From positions 300,895 to 364,894 of the forward strand of contig JAIQFV010000003.1 in the NCBI GenBank assembly GCA_020073085.1: a stretch of 64,000 bases of DNA. Direction: 5' to 3'. The stretch is from Terriglobia bacterium (lineage in GTDB: Bacteria > Acidobacteriota > Terriglobia > JAIQFV01). Position numbers and translations under genes: made by a program. The notes beneath the pieces are model-generated. The model searched no databases. It saw nothing but the letters and a program-made list of their open reading frames with translations, and was not told the origin of the DNA. Positions 28,595 to 37,984 of the stretch are shown in pieces (within the stretch, counting starts at the first letter, position 1; the number at the start of each line of letters is the position of its first letter).

Positions 28595-28802
28595 GATCAG
28601 GTCTTTGTCACCTCAAGAGATTCCAGCTTGGGCTGAAAAGGGGTGCTCGCGGCAGATGCACATGAATATCCATTATCGCATGCAGAGCGAAATTTCTTCA
28701 AGCGGTTTGAGTGGCCTGTCCCCTTTGAATGCGCAAGCTTGCTTGCACTTTGGCCTGGTGTGGCAGGGCTGCCCCGAAGGGCTCCGTGCGAAGAAAACTT
28801 CA

Positions 28803-28841
28803 GGCTTGGAAAGCGGCAGCAAGCTGCCGCACTCCAAAGCC
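28803..28841. repeat. Strong hairpin GCGGCAGC-AA-GCTGCCGC, REP-like
   Basis: An 8-bp perfect core stem (28813-28820 with 28823-28830) is extended by GGCTTGGA and TCCAAAGCC. It begins at the stop codon of the lipoprotein gene on the minus strand and may stabilise or end that transcript, though no T-run follows. The neighbouring 28730-28800 bases are also rich in small palindromes. Confidence 0.65.
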
Positions 28842-29296
28842 TAAGGCACATTCACGTGTATTTCGAACTCCATGTGGGCCTTTTGGTTGTCCCGTTCGAT
28901 GTCCGTCTGGAGGAGCCAGACGCCATCCATTGAAAAGGTCCCTTTCCCGAGGTACATTCCGTTTTCGGCGGATGTGGCCTCAAATTCCTCCTTGCCCATG
29001 TCCATCAATGGCATGACCAAGGCGAAGCGGACCTGGGCCCCTCCAATCGGCGCCCCATTGGGACCAACCAGCTTTAACGTGAAACTCGTCTCTTTGCCGC
29101 TCGCAGCCGGCATTGGAGCAAGCATTAAGGTCCCCCTCCATCCCAGCTCCCTGGACGATTGTTCCAGAATCGAAAAGTGATTTGCGTCGGCGGTCTGTTG
29201 AGCGGGACCGGATTGAGGTTGTTGCCGTCCGCAGGCCGAGAAGAAAAGGAGGAGAGCAAGAGGCAGAATGGCTTTCACCAAGACAAAAATACGCAT
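28841..29296 (-). CDS. Lipoprotein with FixH/YtkA-like domain
   Basis: A 151-residue exported lipoprotein. The hydrophobic N-terminus ends in LLLFFSACG, a lipobox with Cys near residue 22. The rest is beta-rich, with FTLKLVGPNGAPIGGAQVRFALVMPLMDMGKEEFEAT and YLGKGTFSMDGVWLLQTDIERD, the pattern of YtkA/FixH-type periplasmic domains often linked to copper or heavy-metal handling. Met at 29296 fits the signal peptide; upstream codons to 29380 are in frame but unsupported. No metal genes are adjacent, so the role is uncertain. Confidence 0.7.
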   Translation of the reverse strand: MRIFVLVKAILPLALLLFFSACGRQQPQSGPAQQTADANHFSILEQSSRELGWRGTLMLAPMPAASGKETSFTLKLVGPNGAPIGGAQVRFALVMPLMDMGKEEFEATSAENGMYLGKGTFSMDGVWLLQTDIERDNQKAHMEFEIHVNVP

Positions 29297-29598
29297 GAGA
29301 AATTCCCTGAAGGAAATGATGATCGCAGGTCGTCCAATACGAACGTCATTGAAAATGTGACAAAATCGTGCGTGATTCAACGTAGGGGGGCATAGCTATG
29401 CACCCCTACCGCGAAGATCCCACAAATACGCCATGTAACTCTAGTTCCAACATTTGTATTAGTATGCTAACACATCCTCAAATTCGCACCCACATCCAAC
29501 CGGAGGGACCACCCTCTCAACTCCAGACTGGAGCTGACTTGGAATTCACCCAGGGCGTCTGTCTTGACCAAAGACATGCTTAACTCTATATTCTGTTG
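29297..29598. other. Divergent intergenic region before trpC
   Basis: About 300 bases between the lipoprotein gene (minus) and trpC (plus). The only clear signal is the promoter at 29564-29592. No leader peptide with clustered Trp codons and no attenuator hairpin was recognised. Confidence 0.5.
29564..29592 (+). promoter_or_regulatory. Sigma-70-like promoter of trpC, probably leaderless
   Basis: TTGACC (29564-29569), a 17-base spacer, and TATATT (29587-29592). The expected start point, six to eight bases beyond, coincides with the ATG of trpC at 29599, which has no ribosome site. Confidence 0.6.
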
Positions 29599-30387
29599 AT
29601 GCCGAAGAGTTTTCTGGACCAGATCCGCCCGGAGGTTCTCAACAACGTCGCCCTCCTGAAGGAGGAGATGGCGCCCGAGGAGTGGGAAGAACGGGCGCTC
29701 CGTCGAAGCGTTAAGGCGGATTTCTGTTCGGTCCTCACGCGGCCCGACTCCCTGAACATCATCGCTGAGATTAAGAAGGCCTCTCCTTCGCGCGGCGTCC
29801 TGCGGGAGAATTTCGATGCGGTCGCGTTGGCGCGAGTCTATGAGGAGCACGGGGCGGCTGCGCTCTCTGTCCTGACTGAAGAAAAACACTTTCAGGGGAG
29901 TGTTCGCGCGCTGGCACAAATCGCATTGTCCTGCTCGCTCCCGATCCTGCGGAAGGATTTCATCCTGGATGAGGTTCAGATCGCCCAGGCACGGTCAAAT
30001 GGCGCTTCCGCCGTCCTTTTGATTGTACCGTTTTTGACGCAACCCGATTTAGAGAAGCTGATTATCGCCTGCCGCAAGTACTCGCTTGCCGCGCTCGTGG
30101 AGGTGCATACTGAAGAAGAGCTGGTTCGTGCCAACCTTGCCCGCGCAACCTTACTCGGGGTCAATAATCGGGACTTGAAGACGCTGGAAGTGAACCTGAA
30201 GGTCTCCGAGCGATTGATTCAGCATAAGCGTTCCGGTCAAATTTTCGTGGCGGAGAGCGGATTGACTTCGAACGAACAGTTGAAGAGCCTTCATGCTGCC
30301 GGATATGATGCCTTTCTGATCGGAGAGCATTTCATGAAGTCGGCAGATCCGGGCGCTGAACTGGGCCGTCTAAGAGGGAAGCCATGA
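29599..30387 (+). CDS. trpC: Indole-3-glycerol phosphate synthase
   Basis: A 262-residue (beta/alpha)8 enzyme of tryptophan biosynthesis converting CdRP to indole-3-glycerol phosphate. Seen: IIAEIKKASPSRG (catalytic Lys), SVLTEEKHFQGS, LPILRKDFILDEVQI with its Lys, LVEVHTEEEL, LGVNNRDLKT, VAESGL, and AFLIGEHFMKS. ATG 29599 is taken as start; a TTG three bases earlier is also possible. There is no Shine-Dalgarno, consistent with a leaderless mRNA from the promoter just upstream. The last four bases overlap trpF (ATGA). Confidence 0.95.
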   Translation: MPKSFLDQIRPEVLNNVALLKEEMAPEEWEERALRRSVKADFCSVLTRPDSLNIIAEIKKASPSRGVLRENFDAVALARVYEEHGAAALSVLTEEKHFQGSVRALAQIALSCSLPILRKDFILDEVQIAQARSNGASAVLLIVPFLTQPDLEKLIIACRKYSLAALVEVHTEEELVRANLARATLLGVNNRDLKTLEVNLKVSERLIQHKRSGQIFVAESGLTSNEQLKSLHAAGYDAFLIGEHFMKSADPGAELGRLRGKP

Positions 30388-31019
30388 CCCATGTAAAGAT
30401 TTGCGGCATTACCCGGCTGGCTGACGCGCTCGTGGCGATCGACCTGGGTGCCGCGGCCCTCGGCTTTAATTTTTATCCGCGCAGTCCCCGGTACATTTCA
30501 ATCCGGCAGGCCTCAAAGATCCTTGAAAATCTCCCGCCTTTTGTATTGAAGATTGGGGTGGTGGTTAATTTCGGCCCGGCGCGGGACATCCGGCGGCTGG
30601 CCCTGGCGCTGGGTCTCAACGGCATCCAGCTTCATGGTAATGAGCCTTCAGAAATGGCTGTTACCCTGAAGCCCTTGATGGTGGTCAAAGCCTTTCGGGT
30701 GACTGAGGACTTTAAGGTAACCGAGCTCCAGCACAATCCGGCGTCAGCGGTTCTTCTCGACGGCTTTGAGCCCGGGAAATTTGGCGGCACTGGAAAGACG
30801 ATCGACTGGAATCTCGCTCGCCGCGCCTCCCGCTTCCACCGTATCATTTTGTCGGGAGGACTCACTTCTGCCAATGTCGGGGAAGCCATCCGGGCGGCGC
30901 ATCCTTATGCCGTGGACGTTGCGAGCGGTGTCGAAAGCATGCCTGGCAAAAAGGACTACCGGAAGATGAAGACGTTCTTTGCTTCAGTGGAGAAGGCGGA
31001 CCGGGAGAGTCGTCCTTAA
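30384..31019 (+). CDS. trpF: Phosphoribosylanthranilate isomerase
   Basis: A 211-residue TIM-barrel isomerase that converts PRA to Cd[14 protein letters not shown] carries the catalytic Cys, [42 protein letters not shown] (Asp general acid), and [14 protein letters not shown] with [10 protein letters not shown] are canonical. It starts within the trpC stop region, so the two are translationally coupled, and trpB follows 37 bases after its stop. Confidence 0.95.
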   Translation: MTHVKICGITRLADALVAIDLGAAALGFNFYPRSPRYISIRQASKILENLPPFVLKIGVVVNFGPARDIRRLALALGLNGIQLHGNEPSEMAVTLKPLMVVKAFRVTEDFKVTELQHNPASAVLLDGFEPGKFGGTGKTIDWNLARRASRFHRIILSGGLTSANVGEAIRAAHPYAVDVASGVESMPGKKDYRKMKTFFASVEKADRESRP

Positions 31020-31056
31020 GTGGAGCAAGTGCTCGGAGGAGCAGAATGGAAAATCT

Positions 31057-32265
31057 ATGACCAGACCTTACAACTATCCTGACCCCTCGGGGCATTTCGG
31101 AAAATACGGCGGGAGATTTGTGCCCGAAACCCTGATGGCCCCCCTGGAGGAGCTCGATCAGGCGTATCGGGGAGCGCAGGCCGACGAGAAGTTCCACGCC
31201 GAGCTGGATGCTCTCCTCAAGAATTATGTTGGACGTCCTACGCCCTTGTTTTTTGCGGAGCGACTGACCCGCCGTCTCAACGGACCCAAAATCTATTTGA
31301 AACGCGAGGACCTGGCGCATACCGGTGCGCACAAGATCAACAACTGTCTGGGCCAGGGCCTGCTCGCCCGGCGGATGGGCAAGAAGCGCGTCATCGCGGA
31401 GACCGGCGCGGGGCAGCACGGAGTGGCCACCGCAACCGTCTGCGCTCTGCTGGGCCTGGAATGCGAAATTTACATGGGGACCGAAGACATGCGCCGCCAG
31501 GAATTGAATGTCTTCCGAATGCGCCTGCTCGGCGCCAAGGTGACTCCCGTTGATTCAGGCAGTCGAACCCTGAAGGATGCCATCAATGAGGCTTTGCGCG
31601 ATTGGGTGACCAACGTGGACACCTATTATTTGCTGGGTTCGGTCCTGGGTCCCCATCCTTACCCCATGATGGTCCGCGACTTTCAGAAGATCATCGGTCA
31701 GGAAGCCCGGGCCCAGATTCTTGCCTGCGAGGGGAGGCTGCCGGATGCGCTGGTCGCCTGTGTCGGGGGCGGAAGCAATGCCATGGGTTTGATGTACGAA
31801 TTTCTGGGAGAAAACAGTGTGCGCATGGTCGGCGTTGAAGCAGGCGGCCGGGGGCACGGCCTGGGGGAACATGCGGCCCGGTTTATCGACGCCGAAGGAG
31901 GCGGGGGACGCCCCGGAATTCTCCAGGGAACCTACTCTTATGTCTTGCAGAACGACGACGGTCAAATCTCCCTGACACACTCCGTGTCAGCGGGACTGGA
32001 CTATGCTGCCATCGGCCCTGAACATGCCTTGCTCCACGATCTTCATCGTGTCGAATACACCCACGTGAGCGATGAGGAGGCCCTTGAAGCATTTCAGTGG
32101 CTCAGTCAGTTGGAGGGGATCATCCCCGCCCTTGAATCAGCCCACGCTGTCGCTTACCTGAAGAGACTGGCGCCTGACCTTCGCCCCGACCAATTGGTCA
32201 TCGCAAATCTCTCGGGGCGCGGCGATAAGGATGTCGCTGAAGCCGTGCGTCTCATCAAGAGCTGA
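31057..32265 (+). CDS. trpB: Tryptophan synthase beta chain
   Basis: A 402-residue PLP enzyme that joins indole and serine. Seen: [35 protein letters not shown] with the PLP Lys, [39 protein letters not shown] (phosphate loop), and a Ser/Asp-rich C-terminal ring site. Start at 31057 (MTRPYNYP) matches the family; GGAGGA lies about 16 bases upstream, longer than usual. The trpA gene does not follow, as xseA comes next, so the alpha subunit is elsewhere or supplied by another locus. Confidence 0.95.
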   Translation: MTRPYNYPDPSGHFGKYGGRFVPETLMAPLEELDQAYRGAQADEKFHAELDALLKNYVGRPTPLFFAERLTRRLNGPKIYLKREDLAHTGAHKINNCLGQGLLARRMGKKRVIAETGAGQHGVATATVCALLGLECEIYMGTEDMRRQELNVFRMRLLGAKVTPVDSGSRTLKDAINEALRDWVTNVDTYYLLGSVLGPHPYPMMVRDFQKIIGQEARAQILACEGRLPDALVACVGGGSNAMGLMYEFLGENSVRMVGVEAGGRGHGLGEHAARFIDAEGGGGRPGILQGTYSYVLQNDDGQISLTHSVSAGLDYAAIGPEHALLHDLHRVEYTHVSDEEALEAFQWLSQLEGIIPALESAHAVAYLKRLAPDLRPDQLVIANLSGRGDKDVAEAVRLIKS

Positions 32266-32365
32266 AGGGGGCGGGCAAGAGGCAAAATAATTTTGACGCT
32301 CCCTTGGGAGTGTGTTTAAATCGCAACTTGCCTTCACTTGAGCACAAAACTGTTCGACGGATCTG

Positions 32366-33760
32366 ATGACGCCAAAATCTGATCGAAGAGTCTTTACCGT
32401 TTCCGAGATCACAGGCCGCATTAAGGGATTGTTGGAAGCGGAATTTGCGTCCGTGTGGGTGGAGGGTGAAATCTCGAACTTCACCCGCGCCGCTTCGGGC
32501 CATTTGTACTTTACGATCAAGGATGACACCGCTCAACTCCGCTGTGTTTGTTTCCGGACCCATGCCCGGGGGATCCGTTTTCGTTTGGAGGACGGACTGA
32601 AGATCGTGGCACGGGGCAGTTTATCGATCTATGAGCGTCGGGGGGAATACCAGCTCTACGTTGAGGTGATGGAGCCTGTCGGCATCGGGGCCCTGCAATT
32701 GGCGTTCGAGCAGTTGAAGGCGAAGCTGCAAGCGGAAGGATTGTTCGAGACGGCTCGTAAAAAACCCCTCCCCACGTATCCGCAGACCATCGGCGTGGTC
32801 ACCTCTCCCACGGGAGCCGCCATTCAGGATATCCTCCGCATCCTGAAGCGGCGCAATGAATCGATCAACGTCCTGATTTACCCCGCGAAGGTGCAGGGAG
32901 AAGGGGCGGCGCAGGAGATTGTCGAGGGGATCCGATACTTCAATCGCGAACAAGAGGTGGACGTCTTGATTGTGGGGAGGGGAGGCGGCTCCATCGAGGA
33001 CCTCTGGGCCTTCAACGAGGAACCTGTCGCGCGGGCCATCGCGGCATCAATTATTCCTGTAATCTCGGCCGTGGGACACGAAATCGACTTTACCATTGCC
33101 GATTTTGCGGCCGACCTGAGGGCCCCGACCCCCTCGGCCGCCGCGGAAATCGTGGCGTCGGCCAAGGATGAGATTTCAAAACACGTGGAGAGACTTTTCG
33201 ACCGGATGGAAAACTCCCTGACCTTGCTCTTGAACCGGTCTCGGAGGACGCTCCTGGAGCTGACCGGGAGTCGGGGGTTCTCATTGGCCCATGACCGTCT
33301 CAAAGAGTTTCGTCAGTTTTTCGATGAGCTGGCATTCAAACTCTCCCTGGGCATGCACGACATCGTGCGCGAACGGCGCGCCAGGCTGCAACTTCTTCAC
33401 AACCGGGTGGCGTTTTTCGATTTGAAAAAACTGATCCGGATGGCCGTTCTGAGGTTGGACCAATTGGAGAAGGAGGCCGCTTCGGGGTTTCGAACCTCCC
33501 TCTCGACCGCGAGAAATTCACTGATGGTCCTGGGCGGGAAACTCGAGAGCCTCAGCCCGCTTAAGGTCCTTGAACGCGGCTACGCCATCGTAAAAACGGA
33601 AGGCGGCGTAATTTTGAACGATGCGAAAGGAATCTCCGTCGGGACAACGCTCTTCATCCAGCTGTGGCAAGGTTACCTGAAGGCTCGTGTGACCGGCCCC
33701 AGCGCCCATTCCCACACTGACGCCGGAGATCAGCAGGGTGCATTAAAATTTGAGGAGTAG
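32366..33760 (+). CDS. xseA: Exodeoxyribonuclease VII large subunit
   Basis: A 464-residue protein. An N-terminal OB-fold (TVSEITGRIKGLLEAEFASVWVEGEISNF) is followed by the catalytic domain with IGVVTSPTGAAIQDI, VLIVGRGGGSIEDLWAFNEEPVARAI and PVISAVGHEIDFTIADF, then a long coiled-coil region and C-terminal LSPLKVLERGYAIV. With XseB it degrades single-stranded DNA in repair. xseB is 52 bases downstream, then ispA and dxs, a common bacterial arrangement. Confidence 0.95.
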   Translation: MTPKSDRRVFTVSEITGRIKGLLEAEFASVWVEGEISNFTRAASGHLYFTIKDDTAQLRCVCFRTHARGIRFRLEDGLKIVARGSLSIYERRGEYQLYVEVMEPVGIGALQLAFEQLKAKLQAEGLFETARKKPLPTYPQTIGVVTSPTGAAIQDILRILKRRNESINVLIYPAKVQGEGAAQEIVEGIRYFNREQEVDVLIVGRGGGSIEDLWAFNEEPVARAIAASIIPVISAVGHEIDFTIADFAADLRAPTPSAAAEIVASAKDEISKHVERLFDRMENSLTLLLNRSRRTLLELTGSRGFSLAHDRLKEFRQFFDELAFKLSLGMHDIVRERRARLQLLHNRVAFFDLKKLIRMAVLRLDQLEKEAASGFRTSLSTARNSLMVLGGKLESLSPLKVLERGYAIVKTEGGVILNDAKGISVGTTLFIQLWQGYLKARVTGPSAHSHTDAGDQQGALKFEE

Positions 33761-33812
33761 CTCCGACGGAAAGTGATTTAATAGACCAGTCCGAGGAATC
33801 CACAGGAAACCC

Positions 33813-34088
33813 ATGGTCAAGTCAAAAAACCAGGATTTTGAAGCTGCCATCAAGCGGTTGGAAGAAATCGTCGCACAACTCGAATCCGGGGACTTGCAAC
33901 TTGAGAAGTCCCTGGAACTGTTTGAGGAGGGCATCAAGCTGTCGCGCTTTTGCCATACCAAGCTCGACGAGGCTGAGCGCAAGGTGGAAGTCCTGCTCAA
34001 AAACGCCGAGGGCGAGTTGAAGCGAACCCCGTTTGAAGAAGAATCGGGCGGCGATTCGAATGCAGAGGAAGGTTCCGAAGAGGATTGA
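33813..34088 (+). CDS. xseB: Exodeoxyribonuclease VII small subunit
   Basis: A 91-residue helical protein with the XseB core: FEAAIKRLEEIVAQLESGDLQLEKSLELFEEGIKLSRFCHTKLDEAERKVEVLL. An acidic C-terminal tail (EEESGGDSNAEEGSEED) extends it beyond the core. It stops seven bases before the ispA start, which implies translational coupling. Confidence 0.93.
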   Translation: MVKSKNQDFEAAIKRLEEIVAQLESGDLQLEKSLELFEEGIKLSRFCHTKLDEAERKVEVLLKNAEGELKRTPFEEESGGDSNAEEGSEED

Positions 34089-34094
34089 ATCCCC

Positions 34095-34985
34095 GTGGAA
34101 GTTCCAAAGTTTCTCATAGAACGAAACCGCCAGGTCGATGAGGCGCTGGATCGATTATTGCCCGGAGTGGACCAGAGGCCCGAGTCCATCCACCAGGCGA
34201 TGCGGTACAGCATCTTTGCCGGCGGCAAGCGATTGCGCCCTGCTCTGTGCCTCGAAGCCGGGAAGGTGGCGGGGGCCGTTGAGCAGGAATTGATTCCGTT
34301 GGCTTGTGCCCTCGAAATGATCCATACGTATTCACTGGTTCATGACGATCTGCCGGCCCTCGACAACGATGACCTTAGGCGCGGCCAGCTCACCGTTCAC
34401 AAGAAGTTCGGCGAGGCGATCGCTATTCTGGCAGGAGACGCTCTGCTGACCCGCGGGTTCCAGATCCTGTCGGGGATTGATGGCTCCTATCCTTACACGG
34501 AACGGCGGTTGACCGCCATGCGCGAGATTGCCTGTGCCATCGGCACCGTGAACGGGATGATCGGCGGACAGGTGGCCGATCTCGAAGCGGAGGGAAAGGT
34601 TATTTCGGCGGACCAGCTGCACTACATTCACAGCTCAAAGACAGGGGCGTTGATCCGTGCTTCGGTTCGCGCTGGAGCGGTTATGGGAGATCCCTCAGAG
34701 AGCCAACTTGAGGCGCTCACCACTTATGGCACGAGGATTGGACTCGCGTTTCAAATCGTAGACGATATCCTCGACATGGTAAGCTCCCGCGAGGTGTTGG
34801 GGAAGACCCCTGGAAAGGACCGTTCCGAGAGGAAAGCCACTTATCCAGCCCTGTTTGGATTGGACGAGTCCAGGCAGAAGGCACGTAAGTTAGTGGATGA
34901 GGCTATTCGATCACTTGAATTTTTGGGGGAAAAGGCCGATCATCTGCGCGAGCTGGCCCTGTTTTTTGTCGAGCGAGCCGCGTGA
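34095..34985 (+). CDS. ispA: Short-chain polyprenyl (farnesyl/geranylgeranyl) diphosphate synthase
   Basis: A 296-residue trans-prenyltransferase. The first Asp-rich motif is in YSLVHDDLPALDNDD and the second in AFQIVDDILD; GGKRLRPALCLEAGK and GQVADLEAEGK are also typical. GTG start at 34095. It condenses IPP with allylic diphosphates for quinone and undecaprenyl lipids. It lies in the xseA-xseB-ispA-dxs cluster; residues before the first motif are compatible with FPP synthesis, but product length cannot be judged with certainty. Confidence 0.93.
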   Translation: MEVPKFLIERNRQVDEALDRLLPGVDQRPESIHQAMRYSIFAGGKRLRPALCLEAGKVAGAVEQELIPLACALEMIHTYSLVHDDLPALDNDDLRRGQLTVHKKFGEAIAILAGDALLTRGFQILSGIDGSYPYTERRLTAMREIACAIGTVNGMIGGQVADLEAEGKVISADQLHYIHSSKTGALIRASVRAGAVMGDPSESQLEALTTYGTRIGLAFQIVDDILDMVSSREVLGKTPGKDRSERKATYPALFGLDESRQKARKLVDEAIRSLEFLGEKADHLRELALFFVERAA

Positions 34986-35059
34986 ACCAGCTTGCTGGGA
35001 CCTCAGATTCGGCGGCCTTTTGAAGGACTCAAAGTTCTGACCATGAAAGATCCTACAAT

Positions 35060-36985
35060 ATGGAATATCAATATCTTACCAAGATAAACTCACCCGCTGA
35101 TTTAAAACTGCTTTCGCTGGCAGAACTGGACGTGGTGGCGGAAGAGTTGCGTCATTTCATGGTGGACGTGGTCTCCAAAGTAGGCGGCCATTTGGGTGCA
35201 AGCCTCGGTACCGTCGAGCTTACCCTGGCACTCCACTACGTTTTTGACGCACCCGGGGACAAGCTTGTTTGGGATGTCGGGCACCAGGCCTACGGTCACA
35301 AGATCCTGACCGGGCGTCGTGACCGTTTTTACACGCTCCGTCAGTACCAGGGGATCTCCGGATTTCCCATGCGCCAGGAAAGTGAATACGACGAATACAA
35401 CGTGGCCCACGCCTCGACCTCCATTTCGGCCGCCCTGGGAATGGCGGTAGCGCGAGATTTAAAGAAAGAGAATAACTACGTGGTTGCCATCATTGGGGAC
35501 GGCGGACTGACCGGGGGAGTGGCGCTGGAAGGACTCAATCAGGCGGGCTACCTGAAAAGGAAGATGTTGATCGTTCTGAACGACAACGAGATGTCGATCT
35601 CCCCCAATATTGGTGCGATTCCCGGTTACCTGAACCGCATTGTCCAGGGACAAACCTACATGCGATTCAAAAAAGAAGTGGAACGAATGGTCTCCTCTGT
35701 TCCGCATATCGGCCCGCGCATCTTCAGGATCGTCAAGGATACGGTCGATGCCATGAAGACTTTCATGGTGCCCGGCCTGATGTTTCACGAGCTCGGTTTC
35801 GACTATGTCGGTCCGCTCAACGGACACAGCATCCCCACGCTGGTGGAAACCCTGCAGAACATAAAAAACAACGAAACCCCGACCATCCTTCACGTGGTAA
35901 CGAAGAAGGGGAAGGGTTACTCGCCGGCGGAGTCCTCGCAGGATAAGTATCATGGTGTGACCCCGTTCGACCCGGAAACGGGGCAGATGAAGAAGGCCGT
36001 GGGCGGTCCCCCCACTTACACCTCGGTCTTCAGCAAGACACTCATCGAAATCGCCCAGCGCGATCCCAAGGTGGTTGCGGTCACGGCGGCCATGCTCGAA
36101 GGCACGGGCCTTGAGAAATTCAAGGAACACTTCCCTGATCGCTGCTTTGATGTCGGAATCGCCGAACAGCACGCGCTGACATTCGCATGTGGACTGGCGA
36201 CACAGGGGATGAAGCCGGTCTGCGCCATTTACTCGACTTTCCTGCAGCGGGGCTACGACCAGATCTATCACGATATCTGCCTGATGGACCTGCCGATCAC
36301 CCTGGCCATGGATCGAGCCGGGATCGTGGGCGCGGACGGGCCGACCCACCATGGCTTGTTCGATATCGCGTACCTGCGCACGCTTCCCAATATGATGCTG
36401 ATGGCGCCCAAAGACGAGGCGGAGTTGCGCCAGATGATTTACACGGCGATCGAAATTCCTCACCCCACGGCGGTCCGCTACCCTCGCGGCAATGGCGTGG
36501 GAGCATCGCTGGATGAGCCCTTGCATGCGTTGGAAATCGGGAAGGCGGAGATTCTCCAGGACCACGGGGATGTGGCCATTATCGGCTATGGCCATATCAT
36601 GGCGGCCGTGTTGCAGGCGGCGCAGAAACTCGAGGAGCAGGGGATCCACTGCACCATCATCAATGCGCGCTGGGCCAAACCCCTGGATGAGGAGTTGTTT
36701 TGCGTCCTTGCCAGCGAAAAGAAATGCCTCGTCACCGTGGAGGATGCCGCGTTGATGGGTGGATTCGGCAGCGCCGTGACCGAATTGTTGGTCGAACGCA
36801 AACTGCTCCCCGTCCGCATGCTGCGGATCGGGGTTCCGGACCGGGTGATCCCGCAGGGCGCTCCCAACTTGCTGTATGCCAAGTTTGGCCTGGATGCTGA
36901 CGGCATCTTTGAGCGCATCAAGTCGTTTGTGACCGAAGAAGGCATTCACACCAGCAAGAGCCATCGACTGGGGTCAAAATTGTAG
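35060..36985 (+). CDS. dxs: 1-deoxy-D-xylulose-5-phosphate synthase
   Basis: A 641-residue TPP enzyme, the first step of the MEP pathway to isoprenoids (pyruvate plus glyceraldehyde-3-phosphate). Seen: HFMVDVVSKVGGHLGASLG, VWDVGHQAYGHKILTGR, the TPP motif GDGGLTGG...NDNEMSIS, then VGIAEQHALTFACGLA with the proton-relay Glu, DRAGIVGADGPTHHG, and the transketolase C-terminal domain. The ribosome site is weak. It sits downstream of ispA in the usual isoprenoid block and is followed by a 1-kb gene-free region. Confidence 0.96.
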   Translation: MEYQYLTKINSPADLKLLSLAELDVVAEELRHFMVDVVSKVGGHLGASLGTVELTLALHYVFDAPGDKLVWDVGHQAYGHKILTGRRDRFYTLRQYQGISGFPMRQESEYDEYNVAHASTSISAALGMAVARDLKKENNYVVAIIGDGGLTGGVALEGLNQAGYLKRKMLIVLNDNEMSISPNIGAIPGYLNRIVQGQTYMRFKKEVERMVSSVPHIGPRIFRIVKDTVDAMKTFMVPGLMFHELGFDYVGPLNGHSIPTLVETLQNIKNNETPTILHVVTKKGKGYSPAESSQDKYHGVTPFDPETGQMKKAVGGPPTYTSVFSKTLIEIAQRDPKVVAVTAAMLEGTGLEKFKEHFPDRCFDVGIAEQHALTFACGLATQGMKPVCAIYSTFLQRGYDQIYHDICLMDLPITLAMDRAGIVGADGPTHHGLFDIAYLRTLPNMMLMAPKDEAELRQMIYTAIEIPHPTAVRYPRGNGVGASLDEPLHALEIGKAEILQDHGDVAIIGYGHIMAAVLQAAQKLEEQGIHCTIINARWAKPLDEELFCVLASEKKCLVTVEDAALMGGFGSAVTELLVERKLLPVRMLRIGVPDRVIPQGAPNLLYAKFGLDADGIFERIKSFVTEEGIHTSKSHRLGSKL

Positions 36986-37984
36986 CGAACCCGGCTTAGT
37001 CCCATTGTCCAAGTTTTGGATGGACGTGCTCCGATCAACACGGATCCGTCAAGTCAACTCTCGGTTCGACCCTTTGCCGAAGGCGGGCGAGGAGTTCCTA
37101 TTGCCTGCCCAGCAACCGATTCATATTCCTTGAGTCTGAGTTCCGAAGTTAAGGGCGTCAAGGAAGTGTTAGGTTCTTCGATTCAAATCGATTGGGATGG
37201 AATGAAGGAAGGGCGCAATTGTTCCGCCCTTGAAGGGACAGGAAAGAGAGGGAGAGACGTCTGACTCTGTTTCTTCGGTCCATGCTTTTCGAGTAAGGCG
37301 GTCGTCTCTCTAGGCCCGAAGGGCTGTCAGATTGTAGCCCCACCTGAAGCTCCGCGTTTTTTGCGGAGCGAGGGTGGGGGACCAATGAGATAAAATGTGA
37401 GAGCCCCGCTTGCGGGGCGAAACAAGGCCAACCGTTCCAAGATACCGAACCTCCTAATTGATGCCCTGCACTCGGAAAGAGCTCGCCCTTTCCTGCAGAA
37501 AAGAGAGATTCCGAGGGCGCTTCGCCTGCCAGGAAAGCCTCCAGTGTCCCGATGTCGCTTCGAGAATCCAACCGGCGGATTTGGGCTCCCCTAATTCGTG
37601 AAATGAGAAGGGTAACGGGGGAGCGGAGAGAAAGCATTGCAGAGAGGAACAGGCAAGGGGATTATTGTCTGGTACTTTGAAGATCCATTCGGCAACGCCT
37701 TTCGCCCCGCCAGCGGGGCTCGGATGTCATTGGGGAGATCGGTACCCCACCCTCGCTGCGCCCCGCAAAGAACGCGGGACGGAGCTTCCCGCCACGGCGG
37801 ATCTTCGACAGGTGGGGCTACGATCTGAGAGCCCTCCGGGCCTAAAGGGACAAATTCCTCGGTCGAAAAACATCGAAGAATGGGAATCGAATCTTCCTCC
37901 CACATTGATCATGGCTTTCAACTTCGGAATTCGGGTTGAATCTGCTTTCCTCCTTTTCACATCGAAGGAATTTGAAGCCGCTCC
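36986..37984. other. Gene-free interval, mostly repeat
   Basis: Nearly 1 kb between dxs and tlyA. Short open frames inside it only read through repeats. A small stem AAGGGCG/CGCCCTT is at 37209-37231, and the large inverted repeat described next fills 37262-37880. No gene or RNA was recognised. Confidence 0.6.
37262..37880. repeat. Imperfect inverted repeat, arms about 190-220 bp
   Basis: The arm at 37262-37450 and the arm at 37660-37880 match in inverse orientation through blocks such as TAGGCCC(G)GAGGGCT, TAGCCCCACCTG, GCGAGGGTGGGG and GAGCCCCGC(T)TGCGGGGCGAA. Each arm contains its own GC hairpins (for example GCTCCGC-GTTTTTT-GCGGAGC in the left arm). The central 200 bases look unrelated. 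Confidence 0.75.

Noticed and set aside
35459..36964. 501-codon minus-strand frame over dxs
   Set aside because: Antisense of dxs; no recognisable domain or start signal.
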